Positions 1 through 7,660 of a stretch of DNA of 25,870 nt are shown here, in pieces (position 1 is the first letter of the stretch; every line of letters begins with the position of its first letter). The stretch is from assembly GCA_963660495.1 (NCBI GenBank), contig CAVKYO010000034.1, positions 1-25,870 of the forward strand, given 5' to 3'. The translations under genes and the position numbers were made by a program. The stretch comes from CAG-877 sp963660495 (GTDB lineage Bacteria; Bacillota_I; Bacilli_A; RF39; UBA660). The notes under the pieces were generated by a model. That model was given only the letters and a program-made list of their open reading frames with translations, was not told the DNA's origin and ran no database searches.

Positions 1-1
1 A

Positions 2-109
2 CCAATTTCTACTCCACCATATACAATTTGCCCAAAATGTCAACATAATAAGTGTGTTCCAACAGACTATAAATCAAAAAGAGGTTACCACCATAAATAC
101 AAAAAATAA
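2..109 (+). CDS. C-terminal end of an unidentified protein with a zinc-ribbon-like tail (partial)
   Basis: An open frame enters from the left edge and ends at a TAA at 107-109. Its last residues include CPKCQHNKC followed by a basic, His-rich tail (RGYHHKYKK). The C-x2-C-x4-C spacing with nearby histidines suggests a small metal-binding knuckle, but only 35 residues are visible, so no family can be named. A plus-strand hairpin with a T-rich tail follows at 153-174, as expected for the end of a plus-strand transcription unit. This gene converges on the long minus-strand operon that ends at 232. A chance open frame of this length is possible in such AT-rich DNA; the Cys pattern and the terminator are what favour a real gene. 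Confidence 0.45.
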   Translation, partial: PISTPPYTICPKCQHNKCVPTDYKSKRGYHHKYKK

Positions 110-152
110 TTATTTATTTTAATTTAAAATTCATATTATATGAATTGTTTTT

Positions 153-180
153 GAAGTGGACAAATGTCCACTTCTTTTCT
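153..180 (+). terminator. Rho-independent terminator of the left-edge gene
   Basis: GAAGTGGACA (153-162) pairs perfectly with TGTCCACTTC (165-174), and TTTTCT follows, continuing into TGTTCTTT. The reverse strand lacks a good T tract, so this serves the plus-strand ORF ending at 109. Confidence 0.75.
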
Positions 181-211
181 GTTCTTTATAAGGAGAAAAT
201 TCCTTATAAAC
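181..211 (-). repeat. Terminator-associated palindrome, copy 1
   Basis: TTTATAAGGA (185-194) and TCCTTATAAA (201-210) form a perfect 10-bp inverted repeat around the loop GAAAAT. The same core, in the opposite orientation (loop ATTTTC), occurs at 9165-9206, and a half copy lies at 25815-25838. Here it fills the space between two convergent terminators. The outer GTTC at 181-184 has lost part of its partner on the right side, where GAA is missing compared with copy 2. Confidence 0.75.
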
Positions 212-233
212 AAAAAAGGACTTAATGTCCTTT
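212..233 (-). terminator. Rho-independent terminator of the csoR-copA-copZ-mnmA-B3/4 operon
   Basis: On the minus strand AAAGGAC pairs with GTCCTTT (215-221 with 227-233) around a 5-base loop, followed by a T tract (TTTTTTG). It begins within the stop codon of the B3/4 protein gene. Confidence 0.85.
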
Positions 234-897
234 ATTTTACAATAGTAGCTTTACCAGATGCGAACTTTGTTGTTAGTAATATTAAATCATTAGTTACTTT
301 TTCTAAGTCTTCATCTTTTGTTTCTTTGTTACCAATGATTAGATATAAGACGTTTTTAGAGTCTTCTGTTACTTTTGTTTTATCCACTTGACGAATATCT
401 AGCCAGCATACTACATCATTATTGTCATCTACAAAAGAGTATTCCCCTTCTTTTACTGGTTTTAGTTCTTCACTTCCTAATGGTAAGAACTTTTCAGTGC
501 CATCTGTTATTTTTAAAGTTACGTTGCCATCTACTTTATCTATATCATGAGCTCCTAAGCATAATTTTGATTCAATTGATAAGATGTTATAAATATCTAC
601 GGCTTTATTAATGCTTATTAAATCTTCTCTTTTAGTTAATAATCTTATTAAATTTTCTGATGCTGGTAAGTTTTTTCTTCTTGGTACACCTACTTCTTGA
701 TGTAATTCATAAAATCCTTCAATAATTGGATCAGATTTTATATCGTAATCTTTATATTTTTCTATTAAGCCGGCAACTTTTTCTTTACGCCAAGCTTCAT
801 ATTCTTCACTAATTTCTTTATTATTTATACCTTCTATAACAACTGCCTTTATTTTTACTCCTAAGGCTAGGACATTTTCATCTACAATAAATTTCAT
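232..897 (-). CDS. B3/4 domain protein (PheRS beta-subunit editing-domain relative)
   Basis: The 221-residue protein resembles the stand-alone B3/4 family (COG3382), related to the editing domain of the phenylalanyl-tRNA synthetase beta chain. The family-like stretch runs from about residue 40 to the end and includes GVPRRKNLPASENLIRLL and a GAHDIDKVDGNVTL segment. In PheRS this fold removes wrongly attached tyrosine; stand-alone members are presumed to act on amino acids or mischarged tRNA, and their substrate is mostly unknown. AGGAGGT lies at a good distance upstream and overlaps the mnmA stop region; only 9 bases separate the genes. It is the last gene of the copper/mnmA operon and has its own terminator. 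The family call is fairly sure, the substrate is not. Confidence 0.8.
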   Translation of the reverse strand: MKFIVDENVLALGVKIKAVVIEGINNKEISEEYEAWRKEKVAGLIEKYKDYDIKSDPIIEGFYELHQEVGVPRRKNLPASENLIRLLTKREDLISINKAVDIYNILSIESKLCLGAHDIDKVDGNVTLKITDGTEKFLPLGSEELKPVKEGEYSFVDDNNDVVCWLDIRQVDKTKVTEDSKNVLYLIIGNKETKDEDLEKVTNDLILLTTKFASGKATIVK

Positions 898-906
898 ATA
901 TACCTC

Positions 907-2013
907 CTATAAATACCATAATTTTTCATTATTTTTTTGTACTGTTTTTATTATTCCACCGGCTATACATTCATCATTATGATAAAGTACGCAAGCCTGA
1001 CCTGGTGTTACTCTTTTTACACCTTGAGGATATTTTACTAATATTTCATTATTATCTAGCCAGGTTAATTCTACTGGAATATCCTTTTGTCGATATCTAA
1101 ATTTAGCTTTTGCATTTTTAACTTTTTCTTCTCCCAAATAATTTACATCTTCTATAATACAAGAATCTGAAATTAAATATTCATTATCTTCACCAATGCA
1201 AATGTACAGTATATTTTTTTCTAAGTTTTTACCAACGACAAACATTCGATCTGTCGCTCCACCGATATTTAGTCCTTTTCTTTGCCCGATGGTGTAATAC
1301 ATTAAGCCAATGTGTTTACCAAGTACTTCATTTGTATCAATATTTACTACGTCACCTGGTGTATTTGGTAAATAGTTTTTTAGAAAATTGGTAAAGTTTC
1401 TTTCTCCTATAAAGCAAATACCTGTTGAATCTTTTTTCTTAGCCGTTATTAGTCCATGTTCTTCGGCTATTTTTCTAACATCTTTTTTTATCATGTCTCC
1501 AATTGGAAATAGAACGTTTTTAAACTGATCTTTACTCACTTGAGAAAGGAAATAAGTTTGATCTTTATTTTCATCGATGGCTTTTAAAAGTTTACCATTT
1601 TCTAAACGAGCGTAATGTCCAGTTGCGATATAGTCAGCGCCTAATTCTTTTGCGGCTTTTGAGAACATATCAAATTTAATATATTTATTACACATAACAT
1701 CTGGATTTGGTGTTCTTCCTTTTTTTAATTCATCAAGGAAATAGGTAAAAACGTAATCCCAGTATTCTTTTATAAAATCTTTTCTATATAATTGTATTCC
1801 TAACTTATCACAAACTGCTTTTGCGTCATTATAATCTTTCTCTTGTGGACAAATACCTTCTTTTGTACTTGGTGCATCACTATACTCTCCATCAGCAAGA
1901 GAGTCCCAGTTACGCATAAATAATCCTATTACATCATAGCCTTCTTCTTTTAATTTTATGGCGGCAACAGATGAATCTACTCCACCTGACATACCTACTA
2001 CTACTTTTTTCAT
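907..2013 (-). CDS. mnmA: tRNA-specific 2-thiouridylase MnmA
   Basis: MnmA puts sulfur on U34 of tRNA-Lys, -Glu and -Gln in the cytoplasm, using ATP and a persulfide relay from a cysteine desulfurase. The PP-loop SGGVDSS is at residues 9-15. The two catalytic cysteines are in place: Cys108 in NPDVMCNKYIKF and Cys200 in STGICFIGERNF. The YYTIGQRKGL segment and the C-terminal beta-barrel are present. At 368 residues it is full length. The start has AGAGG upstream, 11 bases after copZ, with no terminator between, so it is probably co-transcribed with the copper genes. No cysteine desulfurase gene is visible next to it, unlike the frequent mnmA-iscS/nifS pairing. Confidence 0.97.
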   Translation of the reverse strand: MKKVVVGMSGGVDSSVAAIKLKEEGYDVIGLFMRNWDSLADGEYSDAPSTKEGICPQEKDYNDAKAVCDKLGIQLYRKDFIKEYWDYVFTYFLDELKKGRTPNPDVMCNKYIKFDMFSKAAKELGADYIATGHYARLENGKLLKAIDENKDQTYFLSQVSKDQFKNVLFPIGDMIKKDVRKIAEEHGLITAKKKDSTGICFIGERNFTNFLKNYLPNTPGDVVNIDTNEVLGKHIGLMYYTIGQRKGLNIGGATDRMFVVGKNLEKNILYICIGEDNEYLISDSCIIEDVNYLGEEKVKNAKAKFRYRQKDIPVELTWLDNNEILVKYPQGVKRVTPGQACVLYHNDECIAGGIIKTVQKNNEKLWYL

Positions 2014-2024
2014 ATTCTTCCTCT

Positions 2025-2246
2025 TTATTTAACTTTTATAAATGTATATCCTAAGTCTTCTACTGTATTTTGTACTTCTTTAATATCTAACTCTTTTGAA
2101 CTTGTAATTGTTGCGGTATTAGAACTTAGGTCTACTGTTACTTTTTTTACATTAGGTAATTTAGAAAGAGAAGTTTCTACTCTTGATGCACAATGAGCAC
2201 AACTCATTCCTGATATTTCAATTATAGTTTTTTTATTATTAAACAT
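2025..2246 (-). CDS. copZ: Copper chaperone CopZ (HMA domain protein)
   Basis: A single heavy-metal-associated domain of 73 residues with the Cu(I)-binding motif GMSCAHCASRVE near residue 13. Such proteins carry Cu(I) to the N-terminal domain of CopA and to CsoR in the cytosol. The ribosome site AAGGAGAG lies inside the end of copA, and one base separates the genes, so the two are translationally close. No transmembrane segment or extra domain is present. The position within csoR-copA-copZ matches the standard Firmicutes copper operon and fixes the metal assignment better than the sequence alone. Confidence 0.95.
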   Translation of the reverse strand: MFNNKKTIIEISGMSCAHCASRVETSLSKLPNVKKVTVDLSSNTATITSSKELDIKEVQNTVEDLGYTFIKVK

Positions 2247-2247
2247 A

Positions 2248-4458
2248 TTAATCTCTCCTTATCTTAATCCTATTTAATCTTAAAGCATTTAACATAACGG
2301 TTAGACTACTTAGAGTCATCGCAATAGCAGCTAACATTGGGTTCATAGTTAGATGTTTACTGAATACTCCAGCGGCAATTGGTATCATACACATATTATA
2401 GAAAAAGGCCCAGAATAGATTTTCTTTAATATTTTTTACTGTTTTCTTACTGATATTTAAAATATTAATTATATTTATTAAATTGTCATTCATTAAAATT
2501 ATGTCAGCTGAATTACTAGCAATATCGGTACCAGATGATAAAGATACGCCAATATTGGCCGTTTTTAAAGCCGGGGCATCGTTAATACCATCACCTATCA
2601 TTAAGACTTTGTCGCCAGTAGATAATAATTCTTTAATTTTAGCGGCTTTTTCACTTGGTATAACATTAGCAATAACTTCATCTATACCAGTTTCTTTGGC
2701 AATTACTTGGGCAGTCTTTTCATTATCTCCTGTTAACATAATTACTCTTTTATTTTCCTTTTTTAATTCTTGAATAACTTTTTTAGCATTTTTTCTGATG
2801 ATATCTTTTAAACCTAGTAAAGCAATTATGTTGTTTCCCTCTATTACATATATAATACTATTTCCTTGTTCTTGGAGTTTTATCGCTTCTTCTTTGTGTG
2901 TGTTTTTAAGAGAAAGTTTTTCAAATAACTTACCGTTACCAAGATAGTACTTTTTATTATTAAGTGTTGCTTCTACACCGTAACCGGAAATATTTTTAAA
3001 GTCAGTTACATTTTCAGCTATATCTTTTTTAGTAAAACTTAGGGCAATTGGATGAGTTGATTTACTTTCAATAGTAGAAATAATATCTAGAAGTTCTTTA
3101 TCTTTGTATGAACTATAATTATACATTTTATTTAAACTTAATTTGCCATAAGTTAGAGTTCCTGTTTTATCAAATACAATAGTTGTTACTTTATGGGCGT
3201 TTTCTAAAACTTCGCTTGTTTTTATTAGGATACCATTTTTAGCAGCAAGGCCTTCACTTATAACAATAGCTACTGGTGTTGCTAGACCTAAAGCACAAGG
3301 ACAAGCTACAACTAATACTGTTACAAAATAAATTATACTTTGTGAAATACTAGCACCTAATAAAAGATGAATTATAAGAGTTAGAATCGAAATTATAATT
3401 ATTATTGGTACAAATATACCAGATACTTTATCGGCAATTTTAGCGATAGGTGCTTTGGTATTAGTTGCTTCTACTACTAATCTTACTATTTCTGAAATAG
3501 TTGTATCCTTACCTATTTTTTCGGCTTTATATAAAATGTGTCCATCAATATTTAGACTACCGGCAATTACTTTTTTATTAGTACTTTTTTTAACGGTCAT
3601 ACTTTCGCCAGTTATAAAGGACTCATCAAAATGAGACTCCCCTTCAACAATAGTTCCATCTACGGCTATTTTCATACCTGGCTTACAAATTAGAATGTCA
3701 CTTTTTTTTATTTCATCTATTGTTACTTCTTTAGAAGTATTTCCAACTTTAAGTAAGGCATAACTTGGTGTTATGGTTACTAATTCTTTAATAGCTTCTT
3801 TTGTTTTTTCTTTACTTTTTCTATCTATATGGCGACCTAATTTTATAAAATAGATTATTGTTACGACTGATTCGTAATAAATATAATTGATGAAGTCTTT
3901 AGGATTCGCACTATTTATGACCGATAAAATCATTAGAATTGTTCCTACTAAACTATATGTTAGACTTGATAAAACTCCGATAGATACAAGGGTATCCATG
4001 TTGGGAGACTTATGAATAATATTTTTAAAACCTGATTTGAATATATCAAATCCATATATTAGGAATGGAATTGTTAAGACTAATAAAGTTAGAGTATATT
4101 TTATGGGATGCATATTTATATTTAAAATACTTGGAACTGGAAGACTTAACATATGACCCATGGAAATATATAAAACAAGTATTACTAAAAAAGTAAAAAT
4201 AATTAACTCTTTTGATTTGTTCTCGTTTTTATTTTCCCTCTTTTCATCATAGACGCCTAAACTTTTAAAGCCAGCTTCAGAAACAAACTTATTTAAATCA
4301 TTTATAGTTAAGGTATTATCATACTCTATTAGGGCTTGAGCTAATACTAAGTTAACTGAGGCATTAATGATACCTTTTTGTTTATTTAAATACTTTTCAA
4401 GACTATTAGAACAAGCACTGCAACTCATACCGGAAATATTTAAAATTACTTTAGACAT
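2248..4458 (-). CDS. copA: Copper-exporting P1B-type ATPase CopA
   Basis: A full-length (736 aa) Cu(I) efflux ATPase of the cell membrane. One N-terminal HMA domain carries GMSCSAC (residues 10-16). Membrane helices begin at about residue 85. The actuator TGES is at 283-286, the transport-site CPC at 386-388, the phosphorylation motif DKTGTLT at 430-436, the nucleotide-domain HP at 469-470 and GDGINDAP at 622-629. The last helices keep YN (687-688) and the MxxSS (715-719) pattern, which is the P1B-1 copper signature. Some CopA proteins have two HMA domains; here the second domain corresponds to the separate copZ just downstream. AAGGAG precedes the start, 14 bases after csoR. Confidence 0.97.
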   Translation of the reverse strand: MSKVILNISGMSCSACSNSLEKYLNKQKGIINASVNLVLAQALIEYDNTLTINDLNKFVSEAGFKSLGVYDEKRENKNENKSKELIIFTFLVILVLYISMGHMLSLPVPSILNINMHPIKYTLTLLVLTIPFLIYGFDIFKSGFKNIIHKSPNMDTLVSIGVLSSLTYSLVGTILMILSVINSANPKDFINYIYYESVVTIIYFIKLGRHIDRKSKEKTKEAIKELVTITPSYALLKVGNTSKEVTIDEIKKSDILICKPGMKIAVDGTIVEGESHFDESFITGESMTVKKSTNKKVIAGSLNIDGHILYKAEKIGKDTTISEIVRLVVEATNTKAPIAKIADKVSGIFVPIIIIISILTLIIHLLLGASISQSIIYFVTVLVVACPCALGLATPVAIVISEGLAAKNGILIKTSEVLENAHKVTTIVFDKTGTLTYGKLSLNKMYNYSSYKDKELLDIISTIESKSTHPIALSFTKKDIAENVTDFKNISGYGVEATLNNKKYYLGNGKLFEKLSLKNTHKEEAIKLQEQGNSIIYVIEGNNIIALLGLKDIIRKNAKKVIQELKKENKRVIMLTGDNEKTAQVIAKETGIDEVIANVIPSEKAAKIKELLSTGDKVLMIGDGINDAPALKTANIGVSLSSGTDIASNSADIILMNDNLINIINILNISKKTVKNIKENLFWAFFYNMCMIPIAAGVFSKHLTMNPMLAAIAMTLSSLTVMLNALRLNRIKIRRD

Positions 4459-4472
4459 AACTATTCTCCTTT

Positions 4473-4772
4473 TTATTTTAATTTACTAAATAAATCTAGA
4501 ACATCGTCTATTACTTCATACTTTTCATCATTAATATCTTTTACCATACAAGTTTTCATATGACTTTTTAGTATTTCATTGCCAAGACTTTTTAAGGCGT
4601 TAGTAGTCGATGAAATTTGGATTAGGACATCATCACAATATCGATCATTAATAATCATTTGTTCAATACCAGAAATTTGACCGGAAATAATTCGAAGTCG
4701 CCTGACTAATGCTTTTTTTTCATCATCTGTTCTATGCTTTGATCTAGTACAATTTTCACATGCTTTTTTCAT
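4473..4772 (-). CDS. csoR: Copper-sensing transcriptional repressor CsoR
   Basis: A 99-residue CsoR/RcnR family repressor. Counting from the ATG at 4772, the copper ligands Cys46, His71 and Cys75 have exactly the family's spacing (C-x24-H-x3-C). Two extra N-terminal cysteines (CENC) are also present. CsoR represses copper efflux genes and lets go of DNA on binding Cu(I). A GTG nine bases further upstream is in frame but is part of the ribosome site TAGGTG, so the ATG is the better start. It is the first gene of the operon, directly behind a consensus promoter whose spacer carries runs of G/C that could be its own operator. Confidence 0.95.
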   Translation of the reverse strand: MKKACENCTRSKHRTDDEKKALVRRLRIISGQISGIEQMIINDRYCDDVLIQISSTTNALKSLGNEILKSHMKTCMVKDINDEKYEVIDDVLDLFSKLK

Positions 4773-4790
4773 ATTTATCACCTACAAAAC

Positions 4791-4819
4791 ATTATAGGGA
4801 GGGAGGGTATTTATGTCAA
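4791..4819 (-). promoter_or_regulatory. Sigma-A promoter of the copper operon with probable CsoR operator
   Basis: On the minus strand TTGACA (4814-4819) and TATAAT (4791-4796) are both perfect and 17 bases apart. The spacer contains three pyrimidine tracts, ACCCTCCCTCCCT, which read as GGG-A-GGG-A-GGG on the plus strand and stand out in this AT-rich DNA. CsoR-family operators contain such G tracts, so the repressor probably binds between the promoter boxes. The promoter is seen directly; the operator role is inferred. Confidence 0.9.
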
Positions 4820-4831
4820 TAGTTTTTTAAA

Positions 4832-4857
4832 GAAAAAAGTATACTTTTTCGTATACT
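4832..4857 (-). terminator. Terminator of the CatA-like operon
   Basis: On the minus strand AGTATAC (4851-4857) pairs with GTATACT (4838-4844) around GAAAAA, followed by TTTTT. The stop codon of the acetyltransferase gene (4856-4858) lies in the stem. Confidence 0.8.
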
Positions 4858-5509
4858 ATTTTAAAACTTCTTCGGCATTATTAAGTAGTTCTTGAATTTT
4901 ATTGAAGGCTTTTGAAATATGAAGACCATCTACAAATATATGGCTAACTGTTATATTTAGAGTTAGTTCATATTTGTTATTATTGTTTGTATATTTGCCC
5001 CAACATATTCTAGGAACTGTTTGAGAATGTAACTCTTCTGTCATAGGCTGATTTAGGCCAGTAAAATTAAGCCAAGGAAGACAAGTTATATAATATTCAT
5101 TCCAAGTATTTGCTGGATTATAGTTATTTTCTGTTAACTTTGTTTCATATTTAGCAATATCTATTTCTTTTCTAGCTAATTCATAAAAGTCTTTATAATC
5201 TTTTTTATTTTCAAAACGGACATTTTCAAAAACATCGTTTTTAGTCATAACAGTAATAGCTGGATTAATGTCGTCAAAAATAACTGGTTTATTATCAACA
5301 AATCTCATACGCATCTCTGGTACAGAGTTTAATCCATTAACAACAATATATAACATTCCTATAAAGAATGAAGTATTGTGCTTTTTGGAATAGTTAACTA
5401 ATTTAGTTACATCCATAGTAACATTGATGCTGTAGGTGGGATTTTTAAATGATTTAAACCATTCGTAAGTTTTTTTTCTAGGTGACTTTTCTATATCTAA
5501 TTCGTGCAT
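4856..5509 (-). CDS. CatA-like O-acetyltransferase (chloramphenicol acetyltransferase family)
   Basis: The 217 residues align along the whole length with type A chloramphenicol acetyltransferases, which transfer acetyl from acetyl-CoA to a hydroxyl. Recognisable are the FYELARKEI helix region, LPWLNFTGLN (144-153) and the active-site block SHIFVDG (189-195) with catalytic His190 and Asp194. Differences from classical enzymes are that the usual HH is SH, the serine just before LPW is Thr142, and the Thr of the conserved ITMAK stretch appears as Cys169. So the fold and catalytic His are kept, but chloramphenicol may not be the substrate. It is the last gene of a five-gene operon of mostly small enzymes, with no mobile element nearby, which argues for a resident gene. 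Start preceded by AAAGGTAG. Confidence 0.85.
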   Translation of the reverse strand: MHELDIEKSPRKKTYEWFKSFKNPTYSINVTMDVTKLVNYSKKHNTSFFIGMLYIVVNGLNSVPEMRMRFVDNKPVIFDDINPAITVMTKNDVFENVRFENKKDYKDFYELARKEIDIAKYETKLTENNYNPANTWNEYYITCLPWLNFTGLNQPMTEELHSQTVPRICWGKYTNNNNKYELTLNITVSHIFVDGLHISKAFNKIQELLNNAEEVLK

Positions 5510-5514
5510 TTTAT

Positions 5515-6570
5515 CTACCTTTCTTCTTTATTTACATTATCTTCTTTTTCATAAGTTACTTTTATCATAGTATCAATAATTGTGTCTAAGTAGTCTTTAA
5601 CTTCTGAGTCAACACTACGTATATTTTTATAGAAGTCTTTTAAATCATTAAAAGTAAAGTTAATTCCTTCTTTATAGTCACTTGGCAAGCTTTTAAAAAT
5701 TGTTTCAAATGTTTCTTCTACTTTTTCTTGATCTAATTTTTCAAAAGCAATAGTAGTTGACTCGTGTAATTGCTTACTGATACTTGAAAGATTTCCGCTA
5801 ATGAAATGCTCGCCAAAGATACACCAAGAATTTGGGTAGTGTTCATTAAAGGCTTTTTCTGTACTTTTTACAACGCAATAATCTCTATTATTTAGTATTG
5901 TTCCTACAACTGAGCCAGTTGGCAAGATATTAATTAATTTTTCTTTTAGACGTTTGAATGATGTACTTTCATATTCTTCTTTTCTAAAGCCAGGTCCATC
6001 AAAGTTATAAACATATTTTATTTTGTCATATACTTCAGTGCTGGCTGTCATTACGCTAGCCATTGCTAGATTACCACCTTTAGAATGCCCTACTACGTAT
6101 ACTTCTTTATCAGTTGCAACTACATTTCTTATTAAATATTCTTGAGCTAGTACTTGGGTATATGTTGGATATTGATAACCTAGACGAAAGTTTTCTATCC
6201 ATCCTATTAAAGAACCATCTGTTCCTTTATAACTTATAACTTTTATGTCATTAATTTTAATTACCATGGCACCAAATTGTGTATCGTCTGTTTTAATACT
6301 TTGAAAGTTAGATATTTTTAAATTTTCATATCTTTTAGAATCTTTTATAATATTTAATAATTTATAAGCTATAGGTGCCATTGCTGCGGAAGTTTCAATT
6401 TTATGTTCTTCTGCGTATTTAGAAAATTCATTTAAAGACATTTCTTTAGAATTTGATTTTACAGGTATGTAAACTAATATTGATGATAGTAAATTATCCA
6501 TAACATTCCAATGTACTTCTTTTAACGAATTGTTTTTATAATATTTTAAATAATCTTCTATTGTATACAT
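5515..6570 (-). CDS. DUF2974 (Mbeg1-like) alpha/beta hydrolase
   Basis: A 351-residue protein with the lipase-type nucleophile elbow GHSKGGN (161-167, Ser163), preceded by the family's YKGTD...GWIENF stretch (114-128) and followed by NFDGPGF (189-195). These are hallmarks of DUF2974/Mbeg1-like proteins, widespread in Firmicutes and related to class 3 lipases. No signal peptide or membrane helix is seen, so it is predicted to be cytoplasmic. The substrate is unknown. AGAGGT precedes the start; five bases separate its stop from the CatA-like gene. The last residues are rich in Lys and Glu. Confidence 0.8.
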   Translation of the reverse strand: MYTIEDYLKYYKNNSLKEVHWNVMDNLLSSILVYIPVKSNSKEMSLNEFSKYAEEHKIETSAAMAPIAYKLLNIIKDSKRYENLKISNFQSIKTDDTQFGAMVIKINDIKVISYKGTDGSLIGWIENFRLGYQYPTYTQVLAQEYLIRNVVATDKEVYVVGHSKGGNLAMASVMTASTEVYDKIKYVYNFDGPGFRKEEYESTSFKRLKEKLINILPTGSVVGTILNNRDYCVVKSTEKAFNEHYPNSWCIFGEHFISGNLSSISKQLHESTTIAFEKLDQEKVEETFETIFKSLPSDYKEGINFTFNDLKDFYKNIRSVDSEVKDYLDTIIDTMIKVTYEKEDNVNKEER

Positions 6571-6601
6571 GTTATTACCTCTTTTATATTATATGATTAT
6601 A

Positions 6602-7150
6602 CTATTTATTATTTTTCTTTCTTTGATCTAGACTATTAATGTATGCATTGAATTGTTGAAATGATAGGCTTTTTTCTACTTCAAAGAATTCTGTTACTGG
6701 TCTTGATGTACCATTAGCCATTTTTTCGTAGTGACTATTTATTTCTTTAATGGCTTTTTCTTCATTTTCAAATGAATATATACCAACTCTTTCCCAATCA
6801 GGATGTTCTATTTGATATACTCTGCCGTCATGATAGTATAAGACGAAACAGTGCATATGTTCATCAGCGTCTAATTCATTATAGTCATCTTTTTCATAAA
6901 CACGAGTACAAAACATTTTATTTTTTATTCCTAGATTATCAAGCAATGTATGCATTAAATAAACTTGTTCTATGCAGGTACCAAGTCCATGTGTAATAAT
7001 TTCTTCTATGCTAGAAGTTCGATATAGTCTTCTAAAGTTTTTCATATTACTGATGTGTTCTTCATTATTAATATCTAACCAACCATATTTAATGTGACCT
7101 TGCATGTATTCTAATATGTCGCTTGGTGTTTTAATATCTTTTATTTTCAT
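6602..7150 (-). CDS. Transglutaminase-like superfamily protein
   Basis: A 182-residue cytosolic protein with the layout of a transglutaminase/papain-type fold. Cys59 lies in THGLGTCIEQVYLMHTLL at the start of a helix, His98/His100 in DEHMHCFVLYY, and Asp118 in QIEHPDWE. The Cys-His-Asp order and the aromatic/acidic surroundings fit the superfamily, which includes proteases, deamidases and cross-linking enzymes. No signal peptide is present. AAGGAG precedes the ATG. It lies between a Nudix gene and a DUF2974 hydrolase, and may act on a small substrate rather than proteins. The superfamily call is reasonably safe; the reaction is unknown. Confidence 0.65.
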   Translation of the reverse strand: MKIKDIKTPSDILEYMQGHIKYGWLDINNEEHISNMKNFRRLYRTSSIEEIITHGLGTCIEQVYLMHTLLDNLGIKNKMFCTRVYEKDDYNELDADEHMHCFVLYYHDGRVYQIEHPDWERVGIYSFENEEKAIKEINSHYEKMANGTSRPVTEFFEVEKSLSFQQFNAYINSLDQRKKNNK

Positions 7151-7162
7151 AATTTGTTCTCC

Positions 7163-7648
7163 TTATTTAATTTCTTCTAATAATTTCTTAAACATTAAAC
7201 CGTGAGACTTAGTTATTTGTTCTTTTTCTATTAAATTTAGGATTTCTTTTTCTGATAAATAAGAAACACTTTCTACTTCTTCTGCTTGAAGTTTTAAAGA
7301 ACTAATATCGATGTCTTTTTCTAAATAGTATATGTCACCAAATGGTATGCCAAATAAGATACTACCGATATACTTTATATTTTCATTTGAAATATCTAGG
7401 TTTAGTTCTTCTTTTGCCTCTCTAATTATTGCTTCTTTGGATGTCTCATTATATAAAACATGGCCACCTGTTGTTGAAAAACGTGAGCCTTTTTCTTTAG
7501 AAGTTTTTTGCATTAAATATTTATCATCAGAATTTTTTATAAAAATTACAGTAACTAAAATATGTTCACCGTCTGGTAAGCTCTCGCCTCTTACTATTTT
7601 TTTATTTAATTTTTTCTTGTTACTGTCATATACATTTAAATACTCCAT
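7163..7648 (-). CDS. Nudix hydrolase
   Basis: The Nudix box is complete: GGHVLYNETSKEAIIREA followed by KEELNLDI, giving the G-x5-E-x7-REx2-EE pattern that binds Mg2+ and cleaves nucleoside diphosphates linked to another group. A preceding strand region (FSTTGGHV) and a basic N-terminus are typical. The upstream in-frame ATG at 7657 touches the AGAGG ribosome site, so the ATG at 7648 (161 aa) with about nine bases of spacing is the better start. It follows the CmpB-like gene by a few bases. The substrate cannot be told from the sequence. Confidence 0.9.
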   Translation of the reverse strand: MEYLNVYDSNKKKLNKKIVRGESLPDGEHILVTVIFIKNSDDKYLMQKTSKEKGSRFSTTGGHVLYNETSKEAIIREAKEELNLDISNENIKYIGSILFGIPFGDIYYLEKDIDISSLKLQAEEVESVSYLSEKEILNLIEKEQITKSHGLMFKKLLEEIK

Positions 7649-7660
7649 ATTATCCATCCT

